Assembly: GCA_013398175.1 (NCBI GenBank)
Contig: VZRZ01004234.1
Span: 123,807 to 187,806, forward strand
Direction: 5' to 3'
Origin: Climacteris rufus
Taxonomy: Eukaryota; Chordata; Aves; Passeriformes; Climacteridae
DNA: 64,000 nucleotides
In this document: piece after piece, positions 36,465 to 49,416 of the stretch
Layout of the letters: each line of letters starts with the position of its first letter
Numbering within the stretch: the first letter of the stretch is position 1
Translations under genes and position numbers: made by a program
The notes under the pieces: generated by a model
Seen by the model: only the letters and a program-made list of their open reading frames with translations
The model's database searches: none
Told to the model about the DNA's origin: nothing

Positions 36465-36645
36465 ACCCGCTCAGCAGAGAAGCCGGCACTGTCCAGCTAG
36501 GCACGGCTGGAACCCTGCTTGGGGGAGAAGCGCTGCAGCTTGGCAGCCAGCCCCCGTACCACCAGGGCAAGCCAGTGCAGGACGCCGTGCGCCCTCGGGT
36601 CTGTTCCCAGCCCTCGGCAGAGCGCGTCCAGCAGCGCGGCTACAC
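36465..36645 (-). other. CpG-rich, coding-like fragment of unknown origin
   Basis: About 180 bp between the LTR and the resumed CR1, with about 13 CpG sites where the surrounding DNA is CpG-poor. Read on the minus strand it stays open from the CR1 junction to a TAG at 36497-36499. It gives an Ala/Leu/Arg-rich, helix-like peptide that includes VLHWLALVVRGLAAKLQRF. It looks like a piece of a GC-rich host coding exon, perhaps carried by the retroelement, but no family is recognised. The alternative is unrecognised internal sequence of the LTR element. It cannot be a complete gene. Confidence 0.4.
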
Positions 36646-36955
36646 CTCCAACCTGTCGAGGCCCTTCTGAAGGGCTGCCCTCTGTGGTATTGGCCACTCC
36701 TCCCAGCTTTGTGTCATCAGTGAACTTGCTGAGGAGGCCTCTGCCTCTCCATCTAAGTCACTGATGGATAAGTTAAACAATACTGGGCCCAGGACTGAAC
36801 CTTGAGGGACACCACTGGTGACAGGCCTCCAACTACACCCCGTGCCACTGATCACGACCCTCTGGGATCTGCTGTTCAGCTAGTTCTCAATCCACCTCAC
36901 CCTCCTCTCATCTAGTCTCCAGTTCCTGAGTTTACCTATGAGGATATCATGCCAG
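36646..36955 (-). mobile_element. CR1 LINE, 5' portion of the split copy (reverse transcriptase region)
   Basis: On the minus strand this encodes the well-known CR1 reverse-transcriptase block RPVTSGVPQGSVLGPVLFN, preceded by a worn stretch matching the CR1 sequence upstream of it and followed by a frameshifted remnant of the catalytic FADD-type region (frames change around 36690). It is the continuation of the CR1 at 35161-35920 and is truncated at its 5' side at about 36955. It encodes no functional enzyme. Confidence 0.9.
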
Positions 36956-39900
36956 TGGCTTGGTGGGATTGGCTGCACTTGAGAAAGAGTGTCCATTTCC
37001 TTCCCTCTTACCAAGAAGGAGTCAAATACTGAAGGGGGATGATTAGACTCTAGAGCTCAGTTTCTCACTTTTCACATCCTCTGTGACTTCATACCATGAG
37101 AAGTGAGTAATAGCATTTATCTACCTAACAGAGAATTAAAAACAGAGAGAGAGAGACACAAGGAAATACTGTCATCTTGAGGACTAAAATCACACTTTCT
37201 TCTAGTGGCATATTGCCCTATGCTATCAAAAATCCTCTTGCCTTCTGCCCCTAACAGACAGCACATCACTCCCCTTGCACTTGTAAATCCCTGGCAGCAA
37301 GCAACTGTCTTGAATGGGATCCCCTTTTATGGAGATCTGGAGATCCGGAGATCCATCTTGTCCTGGATTAAAAAAATACTCCTGGGGCCCTTGGCCAGTG
37401 ATTTCAATGCAAGTTCCATGAAGACTTGATGGGCTGGTGTGTGACATGCAGCACATCACGATGTACAACAAGAAAGCACAAGCATGAGGACCAGAATGCT
37501 GCTGCCCACACTTGTCACACATGCTCCTTAGGACCACCATAAGGCAATTCTGGAAGCCAAAACCCATAGTGATGGGGCTAGCAGGAGAGAAAGCAGGATG
37601 GAGAAAAAGGTTGCCCTCTCTGTCTCTGTTTAGGTGTTCATATCTCCCTACTGTGTTTTCCATTTTGCTGTCTTAAACATTCCTCATCATGTCAGAGCAA
37701 GAGTTTAGTGGAAAAACCCTCATCCATAAGATTATATGCAAATACATTGAAATTGGAGCATATTGCTAGAGATGTATGTTGTGGATCCTGTGGGTGTGTT
37801 TCGCCTGTAGCTTTTCAACCAGAGAGTGCTGGTTAGGCTGAAACCCTAATCCTGTGAAAGCCAGAGGCTTTCATTCTTCCTGTGATTCCAGTGGGTTGGG
37901 GATGCAGCTCCTCAAGTTCAGTGCCCGAGCATTTCCACTGATGTGTGAAGGAGGTGACTGGCATGGCAGGCACTGTGCCTGGCCATTGGGTTTTGCAGGA
38001 TCTCAGGACAGAAAATGATGAGGGGAGTGTATGTGATGAAAGTTTGGGTAGGAACTGGGCCTTCATAGGAGCACCCAGAGCATCCTACCATTTCTTCTCC
38101 TTTTATAAAAGCTGACCCAGTAAGCAATCAGATTCCTCCTTGGAAGACAGCTGAAGGTGTGTTCTGAAAGACTGGCTCTCTTCTGCAGGGGCCTTTTCTG
38201 TTTCTGAGAGGGTTTACTTCCTTTGTCTCAATTGCCAGCAAACTTAAGACTTTGTCTCATTAAGCTAAAAGAAGAGTGGCAATAAGGGATTTAAATGAAC
38301 AGCTATTAAACCAACCTAAATGAAGGTGGTAAAGGAGCCTTATGCAGACAGGCTATCCATCTGCAGATGTCACAGGCTGGGTTAAATTAGGCAGCCTCAC
38401 CACACCCCTGCATTTGAGATACCTCTGAGAGATAGCTAAGCAAATATTTAAACCCAAAACCAAAACAAACACATGAAGCTGCTCTAAATTCTGGGCAGAG
38501 AAGATGGGCCAAGGGTGGAGTTACCTACACATGTTCTGGGAGGATGAGAGTCTCTTCCCATGCCCTTGGCTGGTGATGGTTGCTCCTGTGGCATCTGGGG
38601 CTTTGCACTGGGAATGAGCTGCCAGAGGTAGGGCTGGCAAAGAAATTTCTGGTACTGACTTTCTGTGAAAGGGAACATGCAGGGCACTGAACCCTGCACC
38701 TCTCCTTGAGCATGGGCAGCATAAGAACAGAAAGGCAAGATATGGAAGCAGATCTGTTGGATTCTGGTCAGAAAATGTAACAGCCTGTTACACCCTGCTG
38801 TAACACCCTGCTGGCTCAGGGTGACAAAAAAGTCATGCTTCCCAGTCCATGAAGCCACCTGGGGCAAAACAGGGCAAGGATTCAGCAACTCCATCAGCAG
38901 AGACCTTTTTGCATCTTATTTTGAAAGAGATCATGGTTGACATCTACACCACAGACACCACTTTTGGAGCCCTCAGCTGCATTGCCACCACATCACCTCT
39001 GCTTAATGCCCAGTACCCGAGGGCAGACCAGGAGTACTCATTTCCTGGAATGTGCGTTACATCTCAGTCTTACATCCAGAGATGTAAGCAGGGAATGAGG
39101 TATGGAGGTGTGCCAGCCTGGGCTGCCTCAGCACTATCTGCTGAATCCCAGGGAAGTGCTTCCACAGATGTCTACAGGCTTCAGGCCAGGCTGGCATCCT
39201 GAACCTGGCCCAGCATCAGGCCAGCACTGGGCAATACACAGGCAGAGAGCAGCTGGGCTCCTGGGGTTGAGTGAAAGGCAGCAAAACGGAGGCAGGAGGA
39301 GGGCTGGGAACTGGAGCTGGATCCAGGCACATACCAAATATTGCCAGGCAGAAAAAAAGCTGAGAATCATCATGTGGGCAATCCCTGGAGAGGAAACCCT
39401 ACACATCCTGAACCCTCACTGAGTCTTAGGCAAAGCCAAGTATTTTCTCATAAATAAACACAATTGACCTAACTCTATCATACTTTGCACCTCCTACCTA
39501 CAACCACCTGCTCAACGCTCAAGGCTTGTAGCTATTTGGATCCAAAACACTGTTTGTAAAGCTAAGTTTGACCCAGCTATAACACCGATTTTGGTCCCAG
39601 CTGTTTATACTAAGGTACTGAGTACAGCATAAGCATTTTGATTATATAATATTGAACTGTTAAAAGGGATTTTGTTTTGTGGTCTTTAGAGTAGTTCTTA
39701 AATCAAGACCTAGTCTGTCTCTTGATAGTATTATCACTGCACCTTTCTGATGTTTGGTCGATGGAAGGATGAAGTATTGTCACGGCTCCTTGCCAACATG
39801 CAGTATGATGCAGTTAATTAAAGAAACATAAAGTTCCACATGCAATGCTAAAGATCACTTCTGTGCCTCTGAATGCACACTGGCATTAAATCAGTTGGGT

Positions 39901-40590
39901 AATGGTGGGATAATTTTGCTCGCCATTTTAAGCTGAGGTTTATATATCCATTATAGGACAGAAACGTCATCTCACAATTTAGCTGAAGGTGATGTCAGAC
40001 TGTATGGTCTATAATTTAGGCCAGATTTCCAATAATATTTTGATTTGATGACTCTGGTATGAACTTGAATGGTTATACTCCTGAGCCCTCTTAAGCATAA
40101 GGTATTTAAAAAGCCAGAGATGCCAGAGGGGAGGCTCACAGCCTCGCTGCCCCTTTGCTGACCCATGCACCTCCTCTAGCTGGCAAAACATCTCTCCACG
40201 GAGACATTTGCCCAGGTCCTCATGACAGCCTCACCCAGGCAAGAACTGAGGAACATAAGATAGTAAGCCTGAGAAATGGTGTATCTCCTGTTCACATCCA
40301 TGTTGCTGAGGGAAAACCACCAGGAAAACTGTGGCATTTAAATGAGCAAAGGCACTGTGTTAGCTAGCCCTGAAAAACACACATCTCCAGAGAGACAGGT
40401 GACTATATCCAGAGCATCAGTGGTTTAACACAAAATGTTGTAAGAGACAAAAAAAAATGTTTACATTTCTTCAGTACTGCAAATTTGAAGAACTCTTTGA
40501 TTAATAAGACAACAAAACCCTTTAGATTTCATGTTTACCAGGTTGTGCAAAATATTAGCACAAAGCAGAGACAGTGATTATTTTTTAAAG
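36956..40590. other. Unique non-coding sequence
   Basis: No gene recognised. A minus-strand frame of 145 codons (37226-37663) has no known domain. Small features are a GA run at 37144-37156 and a 13-bp tandem duplication at 38788-38813. Confidence 0.5.
38788..38813 (+). repeat. 13-bp tandem duplication
   Basis: TTACACCCTGCTG is followed directly by TAACACCCTGCTG, two units differing at one base. Confidence 0.85.
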
Positions 40591-40733
40591 AAAAGATTAG
40601 CTCCGTTGGTTACAGCATGCTGCTAACAACACCAAGGTTGTGCACTCGATCCCTGTATAGGCCATTCACTGAAGAGTTGGACTTGATGATCCTTGTGGAT
40701 CCCTTCCCATCAGAATATTCTGTGATTCTGTGA
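40591..40733 (+). mobile_element. tRNA-derived SINE with CR1 tail (TguSINE1-like)
   Basis: The 5' part is a worn tRNA: an A-box-like TTAGCTCCGTTGG at 40597-40609 and a B-box-like CACTCGATCCC at 40643-40653. The 3' part (from about 40665) is a CR1-type end containing AGTTGGACTTGATGATCC, and it closes with ATTCTGTGATTCTGTGA. This tRNA head plus CR1 tail is the structure of TguSINE1, a passerine SINE mobilised by CR1 machinery; I assign it by recalled similarity. The head does not fold as a functional tRNA because the B box and acceptor stem are degraded, so it is a dead copy and not a tRNA gene. Confidence 0.85.
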
Positions 40734-43700
40734 AACTACATGCCAACCACAAATTTTCAGGGGACTGTATACAACTTGCCCTCAGACTCCACAGCCTCTG
40801 CTTGGAAGAACATTTTACCAGCATCAAGAACAGAACTGGCCTATCCTGTGAGGCAGGAAGAGCATTTCTAGGTCCCTACTGCAGCCTCAAAGCATGTCAC
40901 TGGGACTTTGCCAGGTTGAGAGCCCAGATCCCAGAAGGGTTAACCATTTCAGGCTTCAGTGCCCATTCACCTGCCCCACTACCTTTGTACATCCCAACTC
41001 TCCAGTCTCTCAGGCTGTAAATCCCAGAGTGTATGTCAAACTCTGCAGCAACTAGATGCTTGCAGAGGGTCAGGGCAACAGGAAAAATCAAAACCTGGGC
41101 AAGCCAGGCCATGACTGTCTGCTGGATGCTGCGTCAGAACAAGAATCACTGAAAATGGGAGCGTTTCCAAAAAGGGAATGGGCCACATCATTCATTCCTG
41201 ACAGAGTTATGCAGCTGTTACTTAAGCCAGTCCTTGTCATGCCACAGTTCCCTGATAGTATCAGGAACTATATGGACATTTGTCAAAACAGGATGACATC
41301 TAAAGATAGCATTGAACTTAAGGGAAAGGAATTTAAAAGAAAACAAATCACCATGGTTACAGTGTAGGGTGAGAAAAGTGTTCCCTGTGTGTGGAAACAT
41401 GACTTGAGCGACCTTTGCTGAGACAGACTTCTGAGAAGGCATTAAGCTGTGCAGAGCCAGCGGAAGGAAATCAAGGGAGTCTGAACAACAAGTGAAGATA
41501 TTTTAATGTTCAAAGTGGTACAATGCAGCTGCTGCAAGTCATAGCCCCCTGCAGAATCAAAGGGCTTGCCCCAAGGGGCTCAGTGATTTGTAACCAAAGC
41601 AGTTGGATTCTACATACTTCTGCAGCACTGGCAGCAAAGGTGAACACACCAAAACCTCCACAGCACAGCCAAGCTTCTCTACCAACCCATCCAAACACCC
41701 TGCCTAAGCCACAGATCAGAGCTGGAATCCAGCAACATGCTGAAACCAGCGTTAGGGTGCCTAGTGCCACATGTTGCAAAGCCTTGATAAATCAACTCTG
41801 GCTACTCATGCTTGTTTAAAATTGTGGTTGTCTTAACCTTGTACAGTCTTGCTGGGTGCTGGATGAGGCACTGACTGCTCGTGCTGCTCTGCCTCTGTGC
41901 TGCATCCACCCTCCATGGAGCCATGTAAACCCAGCATAAAGTCAGTGGCTAATGTGATAGCAGTCATGTGCCTGCTCTTGCCCAGCCCCTGTGCAATTGC
42001 AGCATGGGTTTATAAAAGCGCTTAGGGCTTCCTGTGGCTTGGGCTGAGAAGCTGGTAAAGACTGGAGCCTGCTTACCTGTGCACCTGGACAGTGACAAGA
42101 AAACACTCGGGGTAAATTGTAAACCCTCTGTGCCCCTTGAAGCAGCAGCTGGGGTAGCCATCTCAGCTCTGGTCAAATCCCATGCACTGTCCAGTCTCTG
42201 TGGAAGACTGCTGAGGCCTTTGTTACAGCTCCACAGCAGCTTCTCATTCAGCTCCTCACTGGCAGAGCACACAATGGCAGGAGCATATCATGCCTTTCAC
42301 AGTTGCTCCACTTCCTCCTGCTGCCCCCAATGCCACAGAGCTGCTCTGGTTTGTGCCTTCCTTGGCATTTTGGTGACCCCAGCTCTGACCTAGAGGAGAG
42401 TTCCCACTCTACTGCTCAGCCTGAGAAGAGATGTAACATCTCGCTATGACCCTTTGAGCATCACAGCTACCACTGGGCAAACAGCCCATATGTCAATGTT
42501 TCTGGCACAAATGAAAGGTGGCTATGTTATCAGAGTAGCAAAAACATAAACTCCCCATTTGTCTACCCAGGCAATCCAAGAGAAGTTCTTGGTCTTCTCT
42601 TCCCTATCTCTTGTATGCCTCTATTTCAAACCTCACAAGCACTCAGGTACCCAGGTACCCACCTTTCTCCACCCTGTGAAATGCTGAGACACAAACCAGG
42701 ATATAGATGTGGAACAAACAGGTACTATATGTTCCTGAAACTCTTCCCAGCAACGAGGCCAAGAAAGTCCTGCTTTGGTGACTTCAAAGTGAAAGTCTAC
42801 ACAAATCCTCTATCTCCTAATTATTTGATATTTTTGGGTGGAGCAGCCTTCTCTCCCTAGGCACTTCGTGGATAGCTATAGCAGTACAGATAGCAATATA
42901 GAATGGAGTTTCTGACAGTGTTTGCAATACTCAGGAAGTTACAAATTTACATGAAAGCATCACTTCCATGCTGAGCTCAAAATAGCGTGACAGAAGCAAA
43001 CTGTGAGGAACTGATGGAAGTTTGTTCTGATGATGTAATCCCAACTGTGTTAGGTAACACTGGAGATTGGCAATGCTATGAACACACAGATTTTGCAATC
43101 CTCCCTTTTCTAGATTACTCATGCACTTTAAGTTAAATGCAGCTGAATTGGTCCTTTTAATTAAAGTTCATCTTTGTGTTTCTGACTGGTTTCTATCCTC
43201 TAACTATTAAGCAACAATATGTCCTGAAAGTTTAAGTTTTACTATACTATATTCAGATAACAGACACAAGAACAGAATCAACATACAGCAGAGTGATAAA
43301 ATTATTATATGGAATAGCAAAGTTTACAATTGTCCCTCATACTTCAGTGGTGGGTTTTCCTATAATGTGAAGGAAGACAGTAAAGGCTTTAGCTCTCTAA
43401 AAAGTACCTCTGTTAACATTAGTCAGGGCTGTGACTTCTCTGGTGTCCCACATCTTTTCTCTGAAATACAAAACCAGCATTTCAGTTATGTACTTAAGAA
43501 CTTTTTTTTAAAATCAACAGTTCAAATGATCTGACTAAAATTCCCTTCAGCTTTCACTTCCCATTATTCTGACATCATCCTTTCAGTATCTCTCCAGCCA
43601 TCACAGCATCCAGCCAGAGAGGAAGATTGAACAAATGCAGAAGCAGGCAATGAACTTTCCCAGAATTTCTTCATCTGCTCCAAATAAGTTAGCCAGTAAA

Positions 43701-46700
43701 ATGCAATGGGAAAGGGCACTTTGTGTTTTAAATTTGTTATATACCTTCAAGACATGAGTTAAAACTGCAAATGGTTATACTGTATAGCAGAACCAAATGC
43801 ATGATTGAGGCTACAAACAGATTTTATTATTTACATTGGCCACTGTGTAACCTAAAGCACCTGACCATTTATTTCCCTGAACCAGTTACATCAATATATC
43901 ATAACGCCCTGGGTATTTTGCAGTTGGCTTTTTTTTTTTTTTTTAAGAACTATGTTGCAATACAGTTTTTAGCATGGAAATTTATCAAAAATATTTACAG
44001 TTCATTGAGAGTTCAAAGGGGCAAGATAGGAATTCAGATTAACTGGAAATCTAAATAAATGTAAAGGAAAATGAGGATCAGATTCCAAAACCCTTCTACT
44101 CCACACTGCAAGCCTAATAAATGGTCTTGATTTGTGTTGGTTGTTAAAGAAGTGTAAATTCCATGATAAATTGATGTAGCTCCTGGGATGCATAAAATCA
44201 ATAATGTAATAACACTGAGTTAATACCAAGCTGACTTTGATTGAGAATGAGTACATAGAATTTGAGGTCTCCTTCCATGCACAAGGAGATATTAGTAAAT
44301 CAGAACCCGATTGCCAATTAAACTCTATTATTTTAGGGCAGATGAATAAAATAATGTGTGATAAAGAGCGCAGGCCTTTTTCCATAGTTATTTCTATATG
44401 GGCAAAGGCAGTGGAGGCAAAAGATCTTTATGCCAAGGAATGGCACCCCAGTTCACAAATTAGTTTTTGCAACTTGTCTCCAACTTAGATGAGTATTATT
44501 GTGTTCCCTTAGCATATGGTGAAACTGGCCAATGAATGGGCCTTCTCCAGCTCCTAACAGGCTTGTCCCTTCTCATGTCCAGTGTCTCTGCTACTTAAAT
44601 TCTACCCCTGTCACGGGCGAAGAGGCAACACCAGGTGAGCATTAGACCTTTCCAGATACACTGCTGGGAACAACTGAGGGCTAATTGGAGGACTATTTGA
44701 TTGCTAATATGCTAATTTACACTTCAAATCCTGAGTAAGGTTTAGAGAACAATGGGTCATGAGAAAATAAACAGAAAACCCAAAATAAAATGTCTGTGTG
44801 CAAAAGAAAGACATAAGAAACAAGGCTTCATTTGCTCATTCTTTCTGTCCCTCTATCCCTTTCCCCCTCTGATATCTGGTAAGACTTCTCTCTCAGAAGA
44901 AGTGACATTTGAATTACTCACTCTCCCAATTTCATGGAAATTTAAAGTAGCTTTGATACCATGGGGCCTCTATGCTTATCTGGAGTTAGGTATTAGGGTA
45001 GAAGTCACTGAGAGGGCTGAAGAGGCATATGCACATACATAGGGCACAAACTGTAATCTAGGTTTAAAAAATATTCCCTTTATTGTGATAAATGAAGTGG
45101 ATTTGTTTTGAAGCTGGGAAGGAGGAATGACTGCAGAAGCTCAGGGTGCTAATGGATCTCCACATCTATCTCTTAGAGTAGGTGTGGAGAGATTTCAGGA
45201 GCAGCGTGACAGTGGGAGTGACTTGCCCACAGATATGCAGAAGGCCATCACAGAGTCACACCTCGGGTTTTTCATTTCCACTCTCCACTTTGAAAAAATG
45301 AAAACAGAAATCTCTTTTCCTATTGTTGTGAAATTTACACATCAGTGGGCTAACTCCTCTGATAAAGTATTTAAACATCTGTTCAGACAGATCACAACCT
45401 CACCTTCTAAAGAAAATGTCTTCTGGGCAAAGACCGCATCGCTGCTGTGATGTGCAATTCCTTTGTTCCAGGAATTTGCAGCAGCCTTGGACTCGCCATA
45501 ATGGCTGTGCTGGGATCAGTGCTGCACGCACCACTGGTGATGAATAATTACTTGACTGGTTACCAGACTCTTCAGATTGACTCCTGTGTGTTTACACCCT
45601 CCCCAGACATTTGGACCAGAGGATTTCACAGGATGACCACCTGAGCTTGCTTCCACTTGATCCCCTGCAAGTTTGGTCACCAGCTTCAGCAGAAAGGGGA
45701 GACGAATCCTACATGCTCCCCAGGCTCTCCTGTCAGGTACCAGTGTCTTCTAATTCTCTGTATATAACTACAGAGGCTGATAAGCAATGAGGGAGGAAAG
45801 ATGTCAGACAGGAACGACCTTGAAATACACTATTCTAAGGATACCATGTTGGGATTAAGATAAGCACATTGTCCTCAACTTCCTGTGAATGAACTGGGGC
45901 TATTTAGCAGCTCCATAACTCATTCAGCTTTTTTTCCTCCAAGTAAAGCACCAAACTCATTCATTATAGTTGGCCCCAGGGCTCTTGTGAACCACCCTCA
46001 AAGCTCTCCATCTGCAGCATGGACAGCTAATCTGGACAAATAATTTCAAACAGTTTAAGAAACACTTTGACCCCAAATGCAATATAAATAAAGGTTAAAG
46101 GGACATCTTGGTGTGTATCTTTAGAGAATATAAAGTGAGCTGTTTATTCCTTCTCTCTGGAGCCTGTGTAAGGTTCAATTTCAGTTTATAAGCTTATCAC
46201 CAAAATTCATTTTATAGAGTACCTTAAACTCCCATTCAGTCCGATCAAAGCTTTTCTAACATAAAGGGGCTGAGTTACAATTGGTTCCCTTGTTCAGTCA
46301 GCCAAATCAATGTTCTTAATCAGTATAAAAACATTAGAAGTTAAATGGTTGTTTTTATTAAAATGCGTTTGATCAGCTTCCAAAGAGGTGACAGAGGTCT
46401 GTGGAAAGAAGCATTCCTGCCTGCTCCTAGAAAATGCATGTGAGCCCTGTAAAAGCACGGGGCTCTGAAAAGACCCTGTGGCTTGCTCATGATTGACCTC
46501 ATTATCCTAGAGCAGGGTGCACCCTCTCACTCTTCACTCTAATCCTCCTCCAGCCTGAACCCTTTTGACTTCCCTACTCCTGAAAACTCATTCATCTCAG
46601 CTCCTTCCACTGGATAATAATCAAGGCCCTGGACTTTGCCAGGGATCAAAGAATGATTGCTCCAGTTGTCTCAAATCTGTTGCTTCTTTAGACACTGATG

Positions 46701-48169
46701 CTGCTTATTCAGACAAAGCAACATTACGCTGAAAGTCCACAGCAGCTGTGGGTTAGAGACAGGGCAATGCTTAGGAAGTGATGTACAGGGCACAGCAGCC
46801 ATCCCACTTTCTGGGCACTCTCCCAGTTGCTTAAGAGAGTGTGGATGTGCACCCAAGAGCAGCGCACAGACATGGCTGGCCCCAAGAGCTGCTTGTTGGT
46901 AGCACTCCTACAACTCTTTTCCAAACACAGGCCCATAAGTGACAGCCTCTGCTCAGTGGTCATGCCACATACACCCAGACATGCCCCACATAGCAGAACA
47001 TCTGGCTGGAAGCCAAGGTTCTCTTTTGAGCTTATTGGGCATAAAGACAATTCTTCGGCAATAGGAAAGGAGCTCCCTGAAGCCCACACCCCTACAAAGC
47101 ACAGACAGGGAGAAAAGCCACATCCTGGGCTGTCTGGTCCAGAGCACTGATCACTGTGAGCACACTACAACATCAGTTATATTGCCTAAGGCTTCAGTGT
47201 GACTTGGGGTTGTCAAACAGCTGGATATGCCCACATTACAAAATGGAAGAATCAGGACAATACTATCTTGCAACCAGGTTTCTGATGGGATCACAACTTT
47301 CCTAATGTTTCTCTGCTACAAATGATCTTATTCCAAAAGTCTTCCTGCACCAATTGCCAGAAACCACTTACTACCAAGAATAGTTCAGACATGGATCTCT
47401 ATATGGCTGAAATAGAGATGATCAAGACACATTCATGACAGTAAGGCTGCTATGAAATAGAATTATTCTCTGGAATAGCTCTAGACTTCAAATATTTAGG
47501 GCCAGAAAATTAATGTGAACTAAATTTTGATCCATGCAATTAAACAATAGCAACAAAAGGCAGCAGGGCCAATTTAAATCCATGTGCCGAGAAAAAGAAA
47601 ATTATCTAACTAATGAAGATGCTCTTCTGAAGTCATGATGTCGTCTCCTCCCTCCAAAAGGCTGTCAACAGAAACTGGCAGTAAGACAAATGTAACTGAG
47701 ATGTTCGAGGAGACAGCTCACCAACAAGGCCTATCCGCACATGCAAGTCATCAACAAACATTTCAACTGGGAAAATTAACAAAATCTGGCAGGACTATGT
47801 TTGAAACTAATCATCACTTGCAGTCATAAGCCCAGTTGGACACATCACTACCCCAAGGAGTTTAATCAGTGAAGCTATAACCTCTGGGATAATTGGTGCA
47901 GATTTTTCTCTCACTGAGAAGCCATTGGGAGGCAGGAGGGAGGTGTCCACACACTGATTGGTGCAGGAATCTGACTGATAGAAGGAACCTCCAACCAGGA
48001 GGTTGAAGTGGAGAGAGAGAGAAGGCATTGAACAGAAAATTTTCATTCCCATTTATTTATATTTTGATAGTTTATGCATCTGCAGAGATTTGATAATTTT
48101 ATAGAACTTCAAATACAGGACAGAAAAAGTAGTTGATTCGTCCTCCTGGTCTCTTATGCATCTTCTTCT
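40734..48169. other. Unique non-coding sequence
   Basis: No gene or transposable element is recognised in this 7.4-kb stretch. The 16-T run at 43929-43944 is the only notable simple repeat. A 127-codon minus-strand frame at 44002-44385 lies in AT-rich DNA and shows no domain. Confidence 0.5.
43929..43944 (+). repeat. T16 homopolymer
   Basis: Sixteen consecutive T bases. Read from the minus strand it is an A tract, but no retroposed body is visible beside it. Confidence 0.9.
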
Positions 48170-48502
48170 CTTTGGTGACCAGTGACAGGACCTCAGGGAA
48201 TGGCCTGAAGTTGTGTCAAGGGATGTTTAGGTTGGATATTAGGAAAAGGTTCTTCACCCAGAGGGTGGCTGGGCATTGGAACAGCCTCCACAGGGAAGTG
48301 ATTACAGCACCAGGTATGTCAGAGTTCAGGAAGCATTTTGACAATGCTCTCAGGCAGGTGTGATTTTTGGGGTGATCCTACGCAGGGCCAGGAATTGGAT
48401 TTCAATTATCTTTGTGGGTCCCTCCCTAATCAGGATATTCTATTCTATGGTCCTTCTGGGTCCCTTTCCCACTCAGGACAGTCTATGAATCTATGATTAT
48501 GA
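48170..48502 (+). mobile_element. CR1 LINE fragment, end of ORF2 and 3' UTR
   Basis: A plus-strand CR1. It encodes a recognisable remnant of the ORF2 C-terminus (RLDIRKRFFTQRVAGHWNSL and FRKHFDNAL) up to a stop at about 48361. After that comes a CR1 3' UTR with GGTCCTTCTGGGTCCCTTTC and a worn tail TCTATGAATCTATGATTATG. It is from a different CR1 subfamily than the 35-37 kb copy. The 5' part is missing and no functional protein remains. Confidence 0.9.
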
Positions 48503-49403
48503 ATTCAGGCGAGTAGAAAAACTTGCACAAAGCCTGAACAACTGAGCTCTATTTCATTCACAAAGTAAAAGTATGAAGAAGAGAGCAGCTGAAGTTGTCC
48601 ACAATGCCACACTTTTGAAAATATAAGCAGTTCCATGAATTCCTAAACACAGACTTCTGATACAAATTTTACACCCATTTGTTAAAATTTTTATCTGATG
48701 CCCTAGCAACATCCTGTGAGTATTTCCTGTCTTGAAGAACTACACAGATCATATATTTTTGTCCTGATTTAAATATTTCTTTCATAAATGGAGCACAGTC
48801 ATACTATTTTTCCTAAGGCAGACTGGGTTGGATTGGAGGACAAGCACAGAGAAGCACACAAATCTCAAGAAACTCTCCCCAGGCTGCTCCCCATCCTTTC
48901 TCCAACCATGTCACACAATGTCTGTAACAGTACACTAACACAGTGTAAGCACACTATGTTTCAATGCTGCAGTCAGTGCTTTCTTACACAAAGTACTCAA
49001 TCTAAAGGAAAAGGTAAGCAAATTATTAGTTAAAGCAATAGAAATGAAGCATGTTTTCTTTCATTTTTGCCTTGTTAGGTGTTCACCAAGCTTACCATCC
49101 TTCATGTCCATCTCCTTTCTTATCATCACACAGTGGCAGGCAATTCAGATTTTCCCTCTGCAACCCTGACCACCTTAACCATATTACCAATCTCACAGCC
49201 CTGGCCAGGCGTGACCACCCATCTTGGCACACACACAGCCCAAAGCCACCTTGGTGTGCTGCCCAGCTTCTTCCTGTTTACTAACAGAAGCATGTTTGTG
49301 CTCAATTATAACTGCCATGCTACTGAATCACTGACAGATACAGAACTGCAGCTGAGTCAGCAGATTTCTAGGAATAGTACACCTTTCTTGTGCTGCTGAA
49401 CTG

Positions 49404-49416
49404 TCTCTCTCTCTCT
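49404..49416 (+). repeat. (TC)n run
   Basis: A 13-bp run of alternating T and C. Confidence 0.85.

Noticed and set aside
37226..37663. 145-codon minus-strand open frame with several Cys and Gly residues
   Set aside because: It looked somewhat protein-like, but no family was recognised and the open frame ends without a splice or gene context.
40597..40665. Possible functional tRNA gene
   Set aside because: A and B boxes are degraded, there is no matching acceptor stem, and the sequence runs straight into a CR1 tail; it is the head of a SINE.
44002..44385. 127-codon minus-strand open frame in AT-rich DNA
   Set aside because: No domain, and its aromatic and Ile/Ser-rich composition follows the base composition.
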